Assembly: GCA_902768605.1 (NCBI GenBank)
Contig: CACXLY010000052.1
Span: forward strand, 1-22,231
DNA from: an uncultured Bacteroidales bacterium
GTDB taxonomy: Bacteria; Bacteroidota; Bacteroidia; Bacteroidales; Bacteroidaceae
DNA length: 22,231 bases
Direction of reading: 5' to 3'
Of the stretch, positions 1 through 7,545 are shown one piece after another (position 1 is the first letter of the stretch; each line of letters starts with the position of its first letter). Both the position numbers and the translations under genes were made by a program. Below the pieces are notes generated by a model. The model had not been told where the DNA came from. It made no database searches and saw nothing but the letters and a program-made list of their open reading frames with translations.

Positions 1-1
1 C

Positions 2-166
2 CAGAAGTTCATCACAGGCCTGCAGGCAGCACTTGTCCGCATCCAGAACAAGACCTACGGCATCTGCCGCGAGACAGGCAAGCTCATTCCGAAGGAACGC
101 CTTCGTGCCGTTCCTCACGCCACACTCTCTATCGAAGCAAAGCAAGCCAGAGACAAGAAGAAGTAA
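2..166 (+). CDS. DksA/TraR-family protein, C-terminal 54 residues
   Basis: This open frame enters from the left edge and stops with TAA directly before the lspA ATG. The visible part contains YGICRETGKLIPKERLRAVP followed by HATLSIEAK, the C-terminal zinc-finger segment of the DksA/TraR family, whose members bind RNA polymerase. Only one of the usual four zinc-binding cysteines is present: the second position of the first pair is Thr, and the second pair is replaced by Ser and Ala. From memory this degenerate finger is common in Bacteroidetes members, so it need not mean the gene is broken. The N-terminal coiled coil lies outside the window. The zero-base spacing suggests translational coupling to lspA. 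The family call is firm; the regulatory role here is inferred. Confidence 0.88.
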   Translation, partial: QKFITGLQAALVRIQNKTYGICRETGKLIPKERLRAVPHATLSIEAKQARDKKK

Positions 167-772
167 ATGACCCGCAAGCAAGCACAAGCACTGACCTCTG
201 CTGCCCTTGCTGTGGGTATTGTCTGCATCGACCAAGTCATAAAGGTTGCAGTCAAGACAGGTATGTACCTGCATCAGAGCATCAGGGTGACGGACTGGTT
301 CCAGATTCTCTTCACCGAGAATGATGGGATGGCTTTCGGCATGGAAGTCCTGCCCAAGTGGTTCCTCACGTCGTTCCGCATCGCGGCAGTTGCTATCCTG
401 CTTTGGTACATCTTCCGAAGCATCAAGAAAGGCATCGGATGGGGCTATCTCATATGCCTGACGATGATAACGGCCGGAGCAGCAGGCAACATCTTCGACT
501 GCATGTTCTACGGTATGATATTCAACAATCCGCCTGCACCTATGGTAGCAGAGTTTGTTCCGTGGGGCACGGGCTACAGTCAGATGATGCTCGGGCGTGT
601 GGTCGATATGTTCTACTTCCCGCTTGTTGAGTGGGATTGGCCTGCAAGCCTGCCATATATAGGTGGCGAGCATTTCATCTTCTTCTCCCCCATCTTCAAC
701 TTTGCCGATGCCAGCATCTCATGCGGCGTCATCGCCCTCATCATTTTCTTCAATCAGAAAGTGTTTAAATGA
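167..772 (+). CDS. lspA: Lipoprotein signal peptidase (signal peptidase II)
   Basis: LspA is the inner-membrane aspartyl protease that cleaves the signal peptide of prolipoproteins just before the lipidated Cys. The protein has 201 residues with hydrophobic segments near 9-30, 66-84, 92-110 and 175-197. Family motifs are visible: DQVIK (22-26), TENDGMAFG (50-58), GNIFD (107-111), VVDMFYF (145-151) and FNFADASI (177-184). D147 and D181 are the expected catalytic pair. About 35 residues separate GNIFD from VVD, far more than in E. coli LspA; from memory this insertion is normal in Bacteroidetes. The ATG directly follows the DksA-like stop, and the gene's TGA overlaps the ATG of the next gene, which encodes a probable lipoprotein and thus a likely LspA substrate. 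Confidence 0.95.
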   Translation: MTRKQAQALTSAALAVGIVCIDQVIKVAVKTGMYLHQSIRVTDWFQILFTENDGMAFGMEVLPKWFLTSFRIAAVAILLWYIFRSIKKGIGWGYLICLTMITAGAAGNIFDCMFYGMIFNNPPAPMVAEFVPWGTGYSQMMLGRVVDMFYFPLVEWDWPASLPYIGGEHFIFFSPIFNFADASISCGVIALIIFFNQKVFK

Positions 773-1815
773 AGACCCTCTCCAACTCTCCCTCAAAGGG
801 AGAGAACCTGCTACATAAAGCCTCCCCTTCAAGGGGAGGTTTGGTAGGGTCTTTCATTCTTCTTTCCCTAATCCTCCTTTGCTCCTGTTCCCCTTCCCGG
901 CCTCGTGGCATCATGAGCAAGCAGAAGATGACGGACGTGCTGGTCGATTTCCATCTGGCACAGGGAATGGCTGAGGCACAAGGCGAGAACGCCGACATCA
1001 ATCGCTACAAGTACATCCAAGCTGTCTTCCAGAAGCATCGCATCACGGAGGCAGAGTTCGACTCCTCGATGATCTATTACAGCGGTCGGGCTGAGGAGTT
1101 CGTTCACATCTATGATAACGTCGTGACGCGCGTTCAGGCACAAGCCGAGCGAATGGGTCTCGAATTGTCCCAGGCCAATCAGGACAAGTTTGCAAGTCTC
1201 ACCAACGAAGGCGACACGGCTAATATCTGGCTCGGCAAGGACTTTGCCTGCGTGGTGGCTAATCCCGTACAATGCGTCTATTCCTTCACGATGAAGGCCG
1301 ACACCACATTCAAGGCTGGCGACAGCTTCATCTGGCGCTTCAAGACGCAGTTCGTGGGGCGCTCCATGAACAACGAAGCCGTTGCCCTGCTCAACTTTTA
1401 CTACGAAGGCGACACAACGGCATGCGTGACTGATTTGTTGAGGAACAGTCCCAAGAACGAGATACGTCACAGCCCGGGAAGAGCCCTCGACAGCCTCAAT
1501 CTGCGTTCTATCACTGGCTACGTCTATCTGCCTCTCATCAAAGGTGCCGACCAACCAAAGCCCTTGCTCATCAGCGAGATGCAGCTCATCAGGATGCACA
1601 AGAAGCAACCAGTCGCTCCCAAGCTTCCGGTCGATACCCTTCGCAGAGACTCGCTCGACGTCGATACGGCTCCCAAGCAGAAAGAACGCCTGTCGCCCCT
1701 CCAAGTGCGTGAGAGCCAGCCGAAGGAGAGGAAGATTCACGTCACGAAGGAGAACCCCAATCCCATCCGTCCGCAAAAGGGCATCCCGCAGCGCACCAAT
1801 CGCCGCCGCAGGTAA
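769..1815 (+). CDS. DUF4296-domain lipoprotein with a repeat-derived N-terminus
   Basis: The start overlaps the lspA stop as ATGA, so translation is probably coupled. A lipoprotein signal with lipobox LCSC (Cys40) ends a hydrophobic stretch at 29-37. Residues ~48-135 match my memory of DUF4296: DVLVDFHLAQGMAEA, then YIQAVFQKHRITEAEFDSSM, then IYDNVVTRV. The rest is poorly recognisable and ends in a very basic tail (TNRRRR). The odd part is the N-terminus: residues 2-28, rich in Ser, Pro, Gly and Lys, are encoded by a palindromic repeat at 772-853, so the signal peptide is pushed ~28 residues inward. A TTG at codon 25 (841) could be an alternative start giving an ordinary lipoprotein signal. 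The function of DUF4296 proteins is not known to me. Confidence 0.85.
   Translation: MKTLSNSPSKGENLLHKASPSRGGLVGSFILLSLILLCSCSPSRPRGIMSKQKMTDVLVDFHLAQGMAEAQGENADINRYKYIQAVFQKHRITEAEFDSSMIYYSGRAEEFVHIYDNVVTRVQAQAERMGLELSQANQDKFASLTNEGDTANIWLGKDFACVVANPVQCVYSFTMKADTTFKAGDSFIWRFKTQFVGRSMNNEAVALLNFYYEGDTTACVTDLLRNSPKNEIRHSPGRALDSLNLRSITGYVYLPLIKGADQPKPLLISEMQLIRMHKKQPVAPKLPVDTLRRDSLDVDTAPKQKERLSPLQVRESQPKERKIHVTKENPNPIRPQKGIPQRTNRRRR
772..853. repeat. Two-hairpin palindromic element, copy 1 (in a coding start)
   Basis: This 82-bp element is closed by an 8-bp outer stem (AAGACCCT at 772-779 with AGGGTCTT at 846-853). Inside are two perfect hairpins: CTCTCCCT/AGGGAGAG (786-793/797-804) and CCTCCCCTT/AAGGGGAGG (821-829/831-839). 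The design matches the copy inside recG at 18848-18937 and a half copy at 16848-16873. It begins right after the ATG of the DUF4296 gene and is open in that frame. Confidence 0.85.
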
Positions 1816-1844
1816 TTTTAAATTTTGAATTTATATATTTTGAA

Positions 1845-2030
1845 TTGAAACGCGCCTATCACGATATTCTTTTGCCCGACGGCACTTTGCAGCAAGGACC
1901 TGTCGTTGTCGAGACAGATTCAGAAGGTCGTTTCCTCTCATGGCATAAACTCGAGCAGGAAGAAGCCCAAACAGAATGGCTTGGCGGCACATACAAATGC
2001 ACAGAACAGAAAAGACATACTATCAGATGA
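1845..2030 (+). CDS. Small conserved hypothetical protein (61 aa, TTG start)
   Basis: This short frame starts with TTG at 1845 and ends in TGA at 2028-2030, overlapping the preferred ATG of the dCMP deaminase gene by four bases. Notable segments are ILLPDGTLQQGPVVVE and TEWLGGTY, which resemble short proteins I recall next to this deaminase in other Bacteroidales. The overlap and the good codon character support a real gene rather than a shadow frame. No transmembrane segment or known catalytic motif is visible, and I cannot assign a function. The start lies in an AT-rich repeat-like stretch (1814-1848), so the exact start is uncertain. Confidence 0.6.
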   Translation: MKRAYHDILLPDGTLQQGPVVVETDSEGRFLSWHKLEQEEAQTEWLGGTYKCTEQKRHTIR

Positions 2031-2458
2031 AAGACCCTAAGAAACAGCACGACCTCGACCTCCGCTACCTGCGGATGGCACACATCTGGAGCGAGAACAG
2101 CTACTGCCAGCGCCGGCAGGTGGGAGCGCTCGTCGTCAAAGACAAGATGATTATCAGCGACGGCTACAACGGCACGCCAAGCGGTTTCGAGAATGTCTGC
2201 GAAGAAGATGGCGTCACGAAGCCCTACGTGCTCCACGCCGAGGCCAACGCCATCACAAAGATAGCGCGAAGCGGCAACAACAGCGACGGCTCGACGCTCT
2301 ACGTCACCGACTCGCCGTGCATCGAATGCGCCAAGCTCATCATCCAGGCCGGCATCAAGCGCGTCATCTACAGCCGCGAGTACCGGCTCACCGACGGCGT
2401 CGACCTGCTGCGCCGTGCCGGCATCGAGGTCAAGTTCGTGCCAATCGAGAATTCTTAA
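2027..2458 (+). CDS. dCMP deaminase family protein
   Basis: This 143-residue zinc-dependent cytidine/deoxycytidylate deaminase family protein probably converts dCMP to dUMP, feeding dTMP synthesis in the cytoplasm. The zinc site is clear: HAEANAI with H70 as ligand and E72 as proton shuttle, and SPCIECAKL with C98 and C101 as ligands. The N-terminal RYLRMAHIWSENSYCQRRQV and the ISDGYNGTPSGF segment are typical of ComEB/dCMP deaminases. An in-frame ATG exists at 1976, but 2027 is preferred because it gives the usual N-terminal length and a four-base ATGA overlap with the upstream small gene. Substrate choice (dCMP rather than another cytidine nucleotide) is inferred from family resemblance. 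Confidence 0.93.
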   Translation: MKDPKKQHDLDLRYLRMAHIWSENSYCQRRQVGALVVKDKMIISDGYNGTPSGFENVCEEDGVTKPYVLHAEANAITKIARSGNNSDGSTLYVTDSPCIECAKLIIQAGIKRVIYSREYRLTDGVDLLRRAGIEVKFVPIENS

Positions 2459-2488
2459 TTCGTCACCCTACATTCCATATTCATCATC

Positions 2489-4213
2489 ATGAATCCCGAC
2501 ACCAAGCATCGCTTTACGCCGCTACTCATTGCCATCGGCACCATCGTAGGCATCTTCATCGGCTCGTTCTACACGAACCACTTCTCCGGCGGCCGCATCA
2601 ACATCATCAACACGGGCTCGAACAAGGTGGGCTACCTGCTGCAACTCATCGACAACATCTACGTCGATACGGTCGACATGAACTCGCTCGTCGAGGACGC
2701 CATGCCGCTCATACTCAGCGAGCTCGACCCGCACAGCAGCTACTTCGGGCCGAAGGATGCCGAGGAAGCCAATGAGAGCCTGAAAGGCAGCTTCAGCGGC
2801 ATCGGCGTGCAGTTCACGATGGAGCAGGACACCGTCAACGTAATGTCCGTCATCCACTCTGGTCCTGCCGAGAAGGTGGGCATCCTGGCTGGCGACCGCA
2901 TCGTCACGGCCGACACCACATCGCTCGTCGGCATGGAGAGCGACGCTGTCATGAAGCACCTGAAGGGTGAGAAAGGCTCTAAGGTCAAGCTCGGCATCAA
3001 GCGCCACGGCTCAAAGGACCTGCAGTACTTCACCGTCGTTCGTGGCGACATTCCCGTGGTCAGCGTCGATGCTTACTACATGATGGGCGACAAGACGGGC
3101 TACATCCGCGTCAAGAACTTCGGCGAGCAGACATACGCCGAGATGCTTATCGCCCTGGCCAACCTCAACATGGAGGGGATGAAGCAGCTCATCGTTGATC
3201 TACGCGGCAACCAAGGCGGCTACATGCACATCGCCATCCAGATGGTCAACGAGTTCTTGCCGTCGGGCAAGCTGATAGTCTATACGGAGGGCCGCAAGAG
3301 TCCGCGCGAAGAGTTCTGCAGCGACGGGCGAGGCACGTTCCAGAAGTTGCCGCTCGTGGTGCTCGTGGACGAAGGCAGCGCCAGCGCGAGCGAGATATTC
3401 GCCGGTGCCATTCAGGACAACGACCGAGGCACGATTATCGGTCGCCGCACCTTCGGCAAGGGACTTGTGCAGCAACCGAAGGAGTTCCGCGACGGCAGCG
3501 TCGTACGTCTCACCGTTGCCCGTTACTATACGCCCAGCGGCCGTTGCATTCAGAAACCATACGAGAAAGGGCATGGCGAGGAATACGACAACGAGCTCAT
3601 CGCACGCTACGAGCGAGGCGAGTTCTTCTCGCAAGACAGCATACACAACGAAGGTCAGCAATACGAGACAAGCATCGGCCGCATCGTCTATGGCGGAGGC
3701 GGCATCACGCCCGACATCTTTGTGCCTGAGGACACGACGGGCATAACGTCCTACTACCGCGAGGCATTCCTGACGGGACTTATCCGACAGTTTGCCTTCG
3801 CCTATTCCGACGAGAACCGCGCCAAGCTCACCTCGCTCCGGACGGCAGAGCGCATGGAGCAATACCTCAAGCGTGAGAACCTTCTGGAGAAGTTCGCGCA
3901 GTTTGCAGAGAAACGTCAGCTACGCCGCCGCAATCTCATGCTGCAAAAGAGCCGCCGCCTCTTCGAACGCAACATCTACGGCAATATAATATATAATGTA
4001 GGCGAGATGAAGGACTACCTGCAGTTCCTCGGCAAGGACGACCCCGTCGTCATCAAAGCCCAAGAGATACTCGACAAGGGGCTGTCCTTCCCCGTGAAAG
4101 TGGAAGAGACGAAGAAGGAAGAGACGAAGAAGGAAGGTTCGAAAGAAGCGCGCCTGTATTCCTCCGAATCCTTTCCCCTTCATCAGAACACAGTCCGAGT
4201 CTATAGATGTTAA
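2489..4213 (+). CDS. S41-family carboxy-terminal processing protease
   Basis: This 574-residue C-terminal processing protease (CtpA/Prc type) has an N-terminal membrane anchor at ~11-28, so it is probably tethered in the periplasm. A PDZ domain occupies ~95-190 (GSFSGIGVQF; VHSGPAEKVGI-like and LAGDRI segments). The catalytic domain follows: GYIRVKNFGE, IVDLRGNQGG and GSASASEIFAGAIQD. By the Ser-Lys-Gln spacing of B. subtilis CtpB, the catalytic residues should be S299, K324 and Q328 (TFGKGLVQ). The last ~40 residues appear extra compared with homologs I recall. They include a Lys/Glu-rich stretch made by a 15-bp direct repeat at 4103-4132 and an unusual end, RLYSSESFPLHQ then NTVRVYRC. It is 27 bases upstream of the DHH gene, probably in the same operon. 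Confidence 0.93.
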   Translation: MNPDTKHRFTPLLIAIGTIVGIFIGSFYTNHFSGGRINIINTGSNKVGYLLQLIDNIYVDTVDMNSLVEDAMPLILSELDPHSSYFGPKDAEEANESLKGSFSGIGVQFTMEQDTVNVMSVIHSGPAEKVGILAGDRIVTADTTSLVGMESDAVMKHLKGEKGSKVKLGIKRHGSKDLQYFTVVRGDIPVVSVDAYYMMGDKTGYIRVKNFGEQTYAEMLIALANLNMEGMKQLIVDLRGNQGGYMHIAIQMVNEFLPSGKLIVYTEGRKSPREEFCSDGRGTFQKLPLVVLVDEGSASASEIFAGAIQDNDRGTIIGRRTFGKGLVQQPKEFRDGSVVRLTVARYYTPSGRCIQKPYEKGHGEEYDNELIARYERGEFFSQDSIHNEGQQYETSIGRIVYGGGGITPDIFVPEDTTGITSYYREAFLTGLIRQFAFAYSDENRAKLTSLRTAERMEQYLKRENLLEKFAQFAEKRQLRRRNLMLQKSRRLFERNIYGNIIYNVGEMKDYLQFLGKDDPVVIKAQEILDKGLSFPVKVEETKKEETKKEGSKEARLYSSESFPLHQNTVRVYRC

Positions 4214-4240
4214 CTGTAACCCAACTCAACACCTTTCGTT

Positions 4241-5251
4241 TTGAACATCGATTTAATTAATAATATTGGATTAACGAATAACGTCGTTATTTGTTCTCAC
4301 GTCAATCCCGACGGCGACGCCATCGGCTCCTCGCTTGCCCTGAAGCTCTACCTCGAAAGGAAGGGCAAGCAGGCAACAGTCGTCGTGCCCAACGCCTTTC
4401 CCGACTTCCTGAAATGGCTGCCAGGTGCCGACTCCATCCTCATCCACACGAAGCAACCCGACCAAGTAAAGGCAGCCCTCGACGCAGCCGACCTCGTCAT
4501 CGTTTGCGACCTGAACCAACCCATGCGGCTTGGAGGCATGGAGGACGTCGTCATGGCAAGCACAGCGCCTCGCATCCTCATCGACCACCACCTCGACCCC
4601 AACACCGACTTCTGCAAGGTCATCGTTTCCGAGCCGGCGATGTGCGCCACGGGCGAAGTCATCTGCCACCTGCTCAGCCAGCAAGGCGAGCTCGACGACA
4701 TCTCGGCAGACGAAGCAACCTGCCTCTACTGCGCCATGATGTGCGACACTGGCGCCTTCTCCTTCAACTCCAACCGACCCGTCATCTACGAGCACATCAG
4801 CCATCTCCTGGCACGAGGCATCGACAAGGACAAGATCTATCGCAACGTCTTCTGGACGGCTTCCGAGGGACGGCTCCGGCTGCAAGGCTATCTGCTCTAC
4901 GTCAACATGAAAGTCCTGCACGAACGCCATGCCACCATCATGACGCTGACCAACGAAGAGCGGCGGCGCTTCAAGGTGAAGAACGGCGACACAGAGGGCA
5001 TCGTCAACATCCCCCTGCAGATGCTCGGCACAAAACTCAGCATCTTCATCAACGAAGACACAGAGCATCCGGGCATCATGAAGCTGAGCCTCCGCAGCGT
5101 CGACGACTTCCCCTGCGACCAAATGGCTTCCCGCTTCTTTGGCGGCGGCGGACACAAGAACGCCAGTGGCGGCAAGCTGCATTGCACCATGGAAGAGGCC
5201 CTCGAGCGCGTCAAGGCAGTCATCGAAACCTACGCCGACTTGCTGAAGTAA
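4241..5251 (+). CDS. nrnA: DHH-family phosphoesterase (NrnA-like nanoRNase/pAp phosphatase)
   Basis: This 336-residue protein has the two-domain layout of bifunctional NrnA enzymes, which degrade 2-5 nt RNAs from the end and hydrolyse pAp to AMP in the cytoplasm. Metal-binding motifs are HVNPDGDAIGSS (20-31), CDLNQPMRLGG (89-99), IDHHLDPN with the DHH at 115-117, and MCDTGAFSF. The DHHA1 domain ends with GGGGHKNASGG (301-311). The start is TTG at 4241: an in-frame stop lies at 4217-4219 and no ATG or GTG is available before the first motif. A c-di-AMP phosphodiesterase-like activity (as in other DHH proteins) cannot be excluded. A 22-bp tandem repeat array begins five bases after the stop. 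Confidence 0.88.
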   Translation: MNIDLINNIGLTNNVVICSHVNPDGDAIGSSLALKLYLERKGKQATVVVPNAFPDFLKWLPGADSILIHTKQPDQVKAALDAADLVIVCDLNQPMRLGGMEDVVMASTAPRILIDHHLDPNTDFCKVIVSEPAMCATGEVICHLLSQQGELDDISADEATCLYCAMMCDTGAFSFNSNRPVIYEHISHLLARGIDKDKIYRNVFWTASEGRLRLQGYLLYVNMKVLHERHATIMTLTNEERRRFKVKNGDTEGIVNIPLQMLGTKLSIFINEDTEHPGIMKLSLRSVDDFPCDQMASRFFGGGGHKNASGGKLHCTMEEALERVKAVIETYADLLK

Positions 5252-5256
5252 AAACA

Positions 5257-5454
5257 ACGTGATGTCAGCCGTCTCACAACGTGATGTCAGCCGTCTCGCA
5301 ACGTGATGTCAGCCGTCTCACAACGTGATGTCAGCAACTCCTTCACGTGGCGTCGGCAGTTCCCACACGTGGCGTTGGCGTTTCCTTCACGTGGCGTTGG
5401 CGTTTCCCACACGTGGCGTCGGCAGTTCCCACACGTGGCGTTTTATCAGATGTT
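5257..5454. repeat. 22-bp tandem repeat array A (9 units)
   Basis: The core ACGTG occurs at 5257, 5279, 5301, 5323, 5345, 5367, 5389, 5411 and 5433, so the period is exactly 22 bp with no slippage. Units 1-4 begin ACGTGATGTCAGC and units 5-9 begin ACGTGGCGT(T/C)GGC; the last unit decays after 5444. In units 6-9 the core lies in ACACGTGG or TCACGTGG. The array fills most of the 339-base gap between nrnA and the DUF4827 gene. The remaining 5455-5536 shows nothing I recognise before the promoter. A 22-bp period is not a multiple of three, and I see no gene in it. Confidence 0.93.
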
Positions 5455-5536
5455 GATGGAGCTGCCACGTTTCGAGGAAGGATAGCAGGGACGCATAGTA
5501 GTAAAAGACGTTAATTGAACAAAAGATGTTCCCAAA

Positions 5537-5568
5537 TTTGTGAATGTCAATTATTGTTCGTAACTTTG
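5537..5568 (+). promoter_or_regulatory. Bacteroidetes promoter for the DUF4827-hemW pair
   Basis: A TTTG -33 box (5537-5540) is followed after 20 bases by the -7 box TAACTTTG (5561-5568). The ATG of the lipoprotein gene is 22 bases downstream. This fits the TTTG/TAnnTTTG pattern of the primary sigma factor in this phylum. Confidence 0.75.
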
Positions 5569-5590
5569 CAGCCATAAATTTGACTTTCAC

Positions 5591-6292
5591 ATGAAGAAGA
5601 CACTCATATTACTGCCAATCGTCGTCTGTTGCCTGTTGGCCACCGTCTGTTCCTGCAAGAACGGAGAGACGTATGCCGAGCAGAAGAACAAGGAATACAA
5701 AGCCATCCAGTCGTTCCTCGACCGCGATATCGTGGTAAGAGACGAAGACGGGACCGTCGTATGCAACGTTGGCAAGATTACACCCATCAGCGAGGAAGAC
5801 TTCATCAATCAGGACTGCACGACCGACCTCGAAAAGAACGAATACGTCCTGTTCGGCAATACAGGCGTCTATATGCAGATTGTGCGCAAGGGCACAGGCG
5901 AGAAGCTGGAGCAGGGCAAGACGGCCCGCGTCATCTGTCGCTTCATCGAGTTCAACATCTTGGGCGACAGTATTCAGCTCCGTAACGATGTAAACTTCTG
6001 GCATCCCAGTCCCGACATCATAAAGGTTTCTAATAACTACGGCAGCTTCTCTGCAGACTTCGACACGGAAATCAATGGGGGCGGCGCGATGTATAACCAC
6101 TACGGCAGCACGAGTGTGCCAAGCGGCTGGCTCGTTCCCTTCCCATACATCCGCATCGGCCGGCAGGACTCTGCAGAAGAAGGCATTGCCAAGGTCCGTC
6201 TCATCGTGCCTCATACCGAAGGTCAGGTCAGCGCCACAAGCAACGTATATCCTTGCTTCTACGAAATCACCTTCCAGAAGATGCGCGACTGA
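5591..6292 (+). CDS. DUF4827-family (FKBP-like) lipoprotein
   Basis: This 233-residue protein starts with a lipoprotein signal (LLATVCSC, lipidated Cys22) and is therefore probably anchored in a membrane facing the periplasm or outside. The mature part begins KNGETYAEQKNKEYKAIQSF, and the middle (VYMQIVRKGTGEKLEQGKTARVICRF) resembles the FKBP-like fold of DUF4827 proteins in Bacteroidales. Whether it has peptidyl-prolyl isomerase activity is unknown; FKBP-like proteins of this sort often lack it. It has its own promoter and is followed 26 bases later by hemW, with no terminator seen between them, so the two are probably cotranscribed. The family call is from memory of the motif pattern. Confidence 0.8.
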   Translation: MKKTLILLPIVVCCLLATVCSCKNGETYAEQKNKEYKAIQSFLDRDIVVRDEDGTVVCNVGKITPISEEDFINQDCTTDLEKNEYVLFGNTGVYMQIVRKGTGEKLEQGKTARVICRFIEFNILGDSIQLRNDVNFWHPSPDIIKVSNNYGSFSADFDTEINGGGAMYNHYGSTSVPSGWLVPFPYIRIGRQDSAEEGIAKVRLIVPHTEGQVSATSNVYPCFYEITFQKMRD

Positions 6293-6318
6293 CGCCAGAC
6301 AATTAGTTCATAGTTGAC

Positions 6319-7434
6319 TTGCTCTACCTGCACATTCCTTTTTGCCAGTCGCGGTGCATCTATTGCGACTTCTACTCCACCACGCTCGGGCAGGAGTTCA
6401 TGGCTTCGTATGTCGAGGCTTTGAAGCGAGAGATGTCTCTGCGCAAACAATATATAAAAGGTACGCGCGTACATAATATATATATAGGAGGCGGAACGCC
6501 AAGCCTGTTGCCCTCCCGCCTGCTGAAAGAACTATATGAGGCAATTGCTCGCTTGTGGACAATCGACGAAGATGCCGAGGTGACGATTGAAGCCAACCCC
6601 GATGACGTCACAAGGGAATGGCTGAGAGGCATCGAAGGAACGCCCGTCAACCGCATCAGCATGGGAGCACAGACGTTCAGCGACAGGTTGCTGCGCTTCA
6701 TCGGCCGTCGGCACAATGCTCAGCAGACCATCGATGCAGTAAGGGCTTGCAAAGAAGCAGGCATCACAAACATCAGCCTCGACCTCATCTATGGCTTACC
6801 AGGGCAGACTTTCGAGGATTGGCAAAGAGACGTGGAGCAGGCGCTGAGTCTCGGCATCACGCATCTCAGCGCCTATGCCCTCTCTTACGAAGAAGGCACG
6901 CGACTCGAGGCGATGCTCAGGGCTGGACAAGTCGAAGAAGCCGACGAGGAGCTTTCTTGGCAGATGTACGACTATCTGATGACGGCAACAAGCCAAGCAG
7001 GCTTCCTTCACTACGAAATCTCCAACTTCGCCCTGCCCGGCTACCACTCTCGCCACAACAGCAGTTACTGGCAAGGCGTGCCTTATCTGGGGCTCGGTGC
7101 CGGCGCTCATTCCTACGACGGACAGCGCTCTCGGCGAGCCAACCTGCCTGATATCAAGGCATATATCAGCGCCCAAAACGATGTGCCGCACGAGACGGAA
7201 CTGCTCAGCGACACGGCGCTCTACAACGAATTCATCATGACGAGACTGCGCACGAGCAAGGGCGTCCCACTCGACGAACTTACTCATCAAGACCGCCTTT
7301 ATTGTCTATCTTTGGCTGAACCTCACCTCAAACACAAGCTTTTGCACATCAACAACGGGCATCTTTGCCTCACAAAAGAAGGCATCTTCACTTCCAACGA
7401 CATTATTAGCGACCTTTTGAAAGTTGATAATTGA
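6319..7434 (+). CDS. hemW: HemW-type radical SAM protein
   Basis: This 371-residue radical SAM protein has the motif CQSRCIYCDF with cluster cysteines C9, C13 and C16. The following DF instead of a fourth Cys marks it as HemW rather than the coproporphyrinogen dehydrogenase HemN. HemW is regarded as a heme-binding chaperone that delivers heme to target proteins. Other family segments are YIGGGTPSLL, TIEANPDDV, RISMGAQTF, SLDLIYGLPGQT, and the C-terminal HNSSYWQGVPYLGLGAGAHSY and MTRLRTSKGV. The start is TTG at 6319: a stop at 6304-6306 and the immediate IPFC motif leave no room for an ATG. The last residues (LLKVDN) come from AT-rich repeat-like DNA. Confidence 0.92.
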   Translation: MLYLHIPFCQSRCIYCDFYSTTLGQEFMASYVEALKREMSLRKQYIKGTRVHNIYIGGGTPSLLPSRLLKELYEAIARLWTIDEDAEVTIEANPDDVTREWLRGIEGTPVNRISMGAQTFSDRLLRFIGRRHNAQQTIDAVRACKEAGITNISLDLIYGLPGQTFEDWQRDVEQALSLGITHLSAYALSYEEGTRLEAMLRAGQVEEADEELSWQMYDYLMTATSQAGFLHYEISNFALPGYHSRHNSSYWQGVPYLGLGAGAHSYDGQRSRRANLPDIKAYISAQNDVPHETELLSDTALYNEFIMTRLRTSKGVPLDELTHQDRLYCLSLAEPHLKHKLLHINNGHLCLTKEGIFTSNDIISDLLKVDN

Positions 7435-7449
7435 AAAGATAAAGTAATT

Positions 7450-7493
7450 TGTACATAAATTGTACATTGTAAATTTGTAATTTGCAAATTTAT
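7450..7493. promoter_or_regulatory. Direct repeat and dyad over the EF-G paralog promoter
   Basis: TTGTACAT occurs twice (7450-7457, 7461-7468). It is followed by a perfect 8-bp inverted repeat, TAAATTTG (7471-7478) and CAAATTTA (7486-7493), with a 7-base spacer. The left arm contains the -33 box. The placement fits an operator, but AT-rich spacer DNA of this kind also produces chance dyads. Confidence 0.4.
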
Positions 7494-7505
7494 TTGTATC
7501 TTTGC
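7475..7505 (+). promoter_or_regulatory. Bacteroidetes promoter for the EF-G paralog
   Basis: TTTG at 7475-7478 and TATCTTTG at 7498-7505, 19 bases apart, form a good -33/-7 pair. About 35-40 bases of leader would precede the ATG at 7546. Confidence 0.75.
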
Positions 7506-7545
7506 ACCCAAATATTTACCTTAATCAACAAAAACTATAACTGTC

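Noticed and set aside
2..166. Broken DksA gene because zinc cysteines are missing
   Set aside because: Degenerate fingers of this form are, from memory, usual in Bacteroidetes relatives, and the frame is intact and coupled to lspA.
868..1776. Long antisense open frame opposite the DUF4296 gene
   Set aside because: It mirrors the codon pattern of the real + strand gene, has no recognisable motif, and conflicts with the lspA-coupled gene.
4271..5257. Long open frames on the other strand and in another + frame over nrnA
   Set aside because: They are low-complexity shadows of a GC-rich gene; the DHH and GGGGHK motifs fix the true frame.
5257..5454. CRISPR array
   Set aside because: Units are contiguous with no unique spacers between repeats, the unit is only 22 bp, and no cas genes are nearby.
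5303..5485. A 60-residue open frame across array A
   Set aside because: The period of 22 is not divisible by three, the frame is just what the repeats leave open, and no start context or homologous feature supports it.
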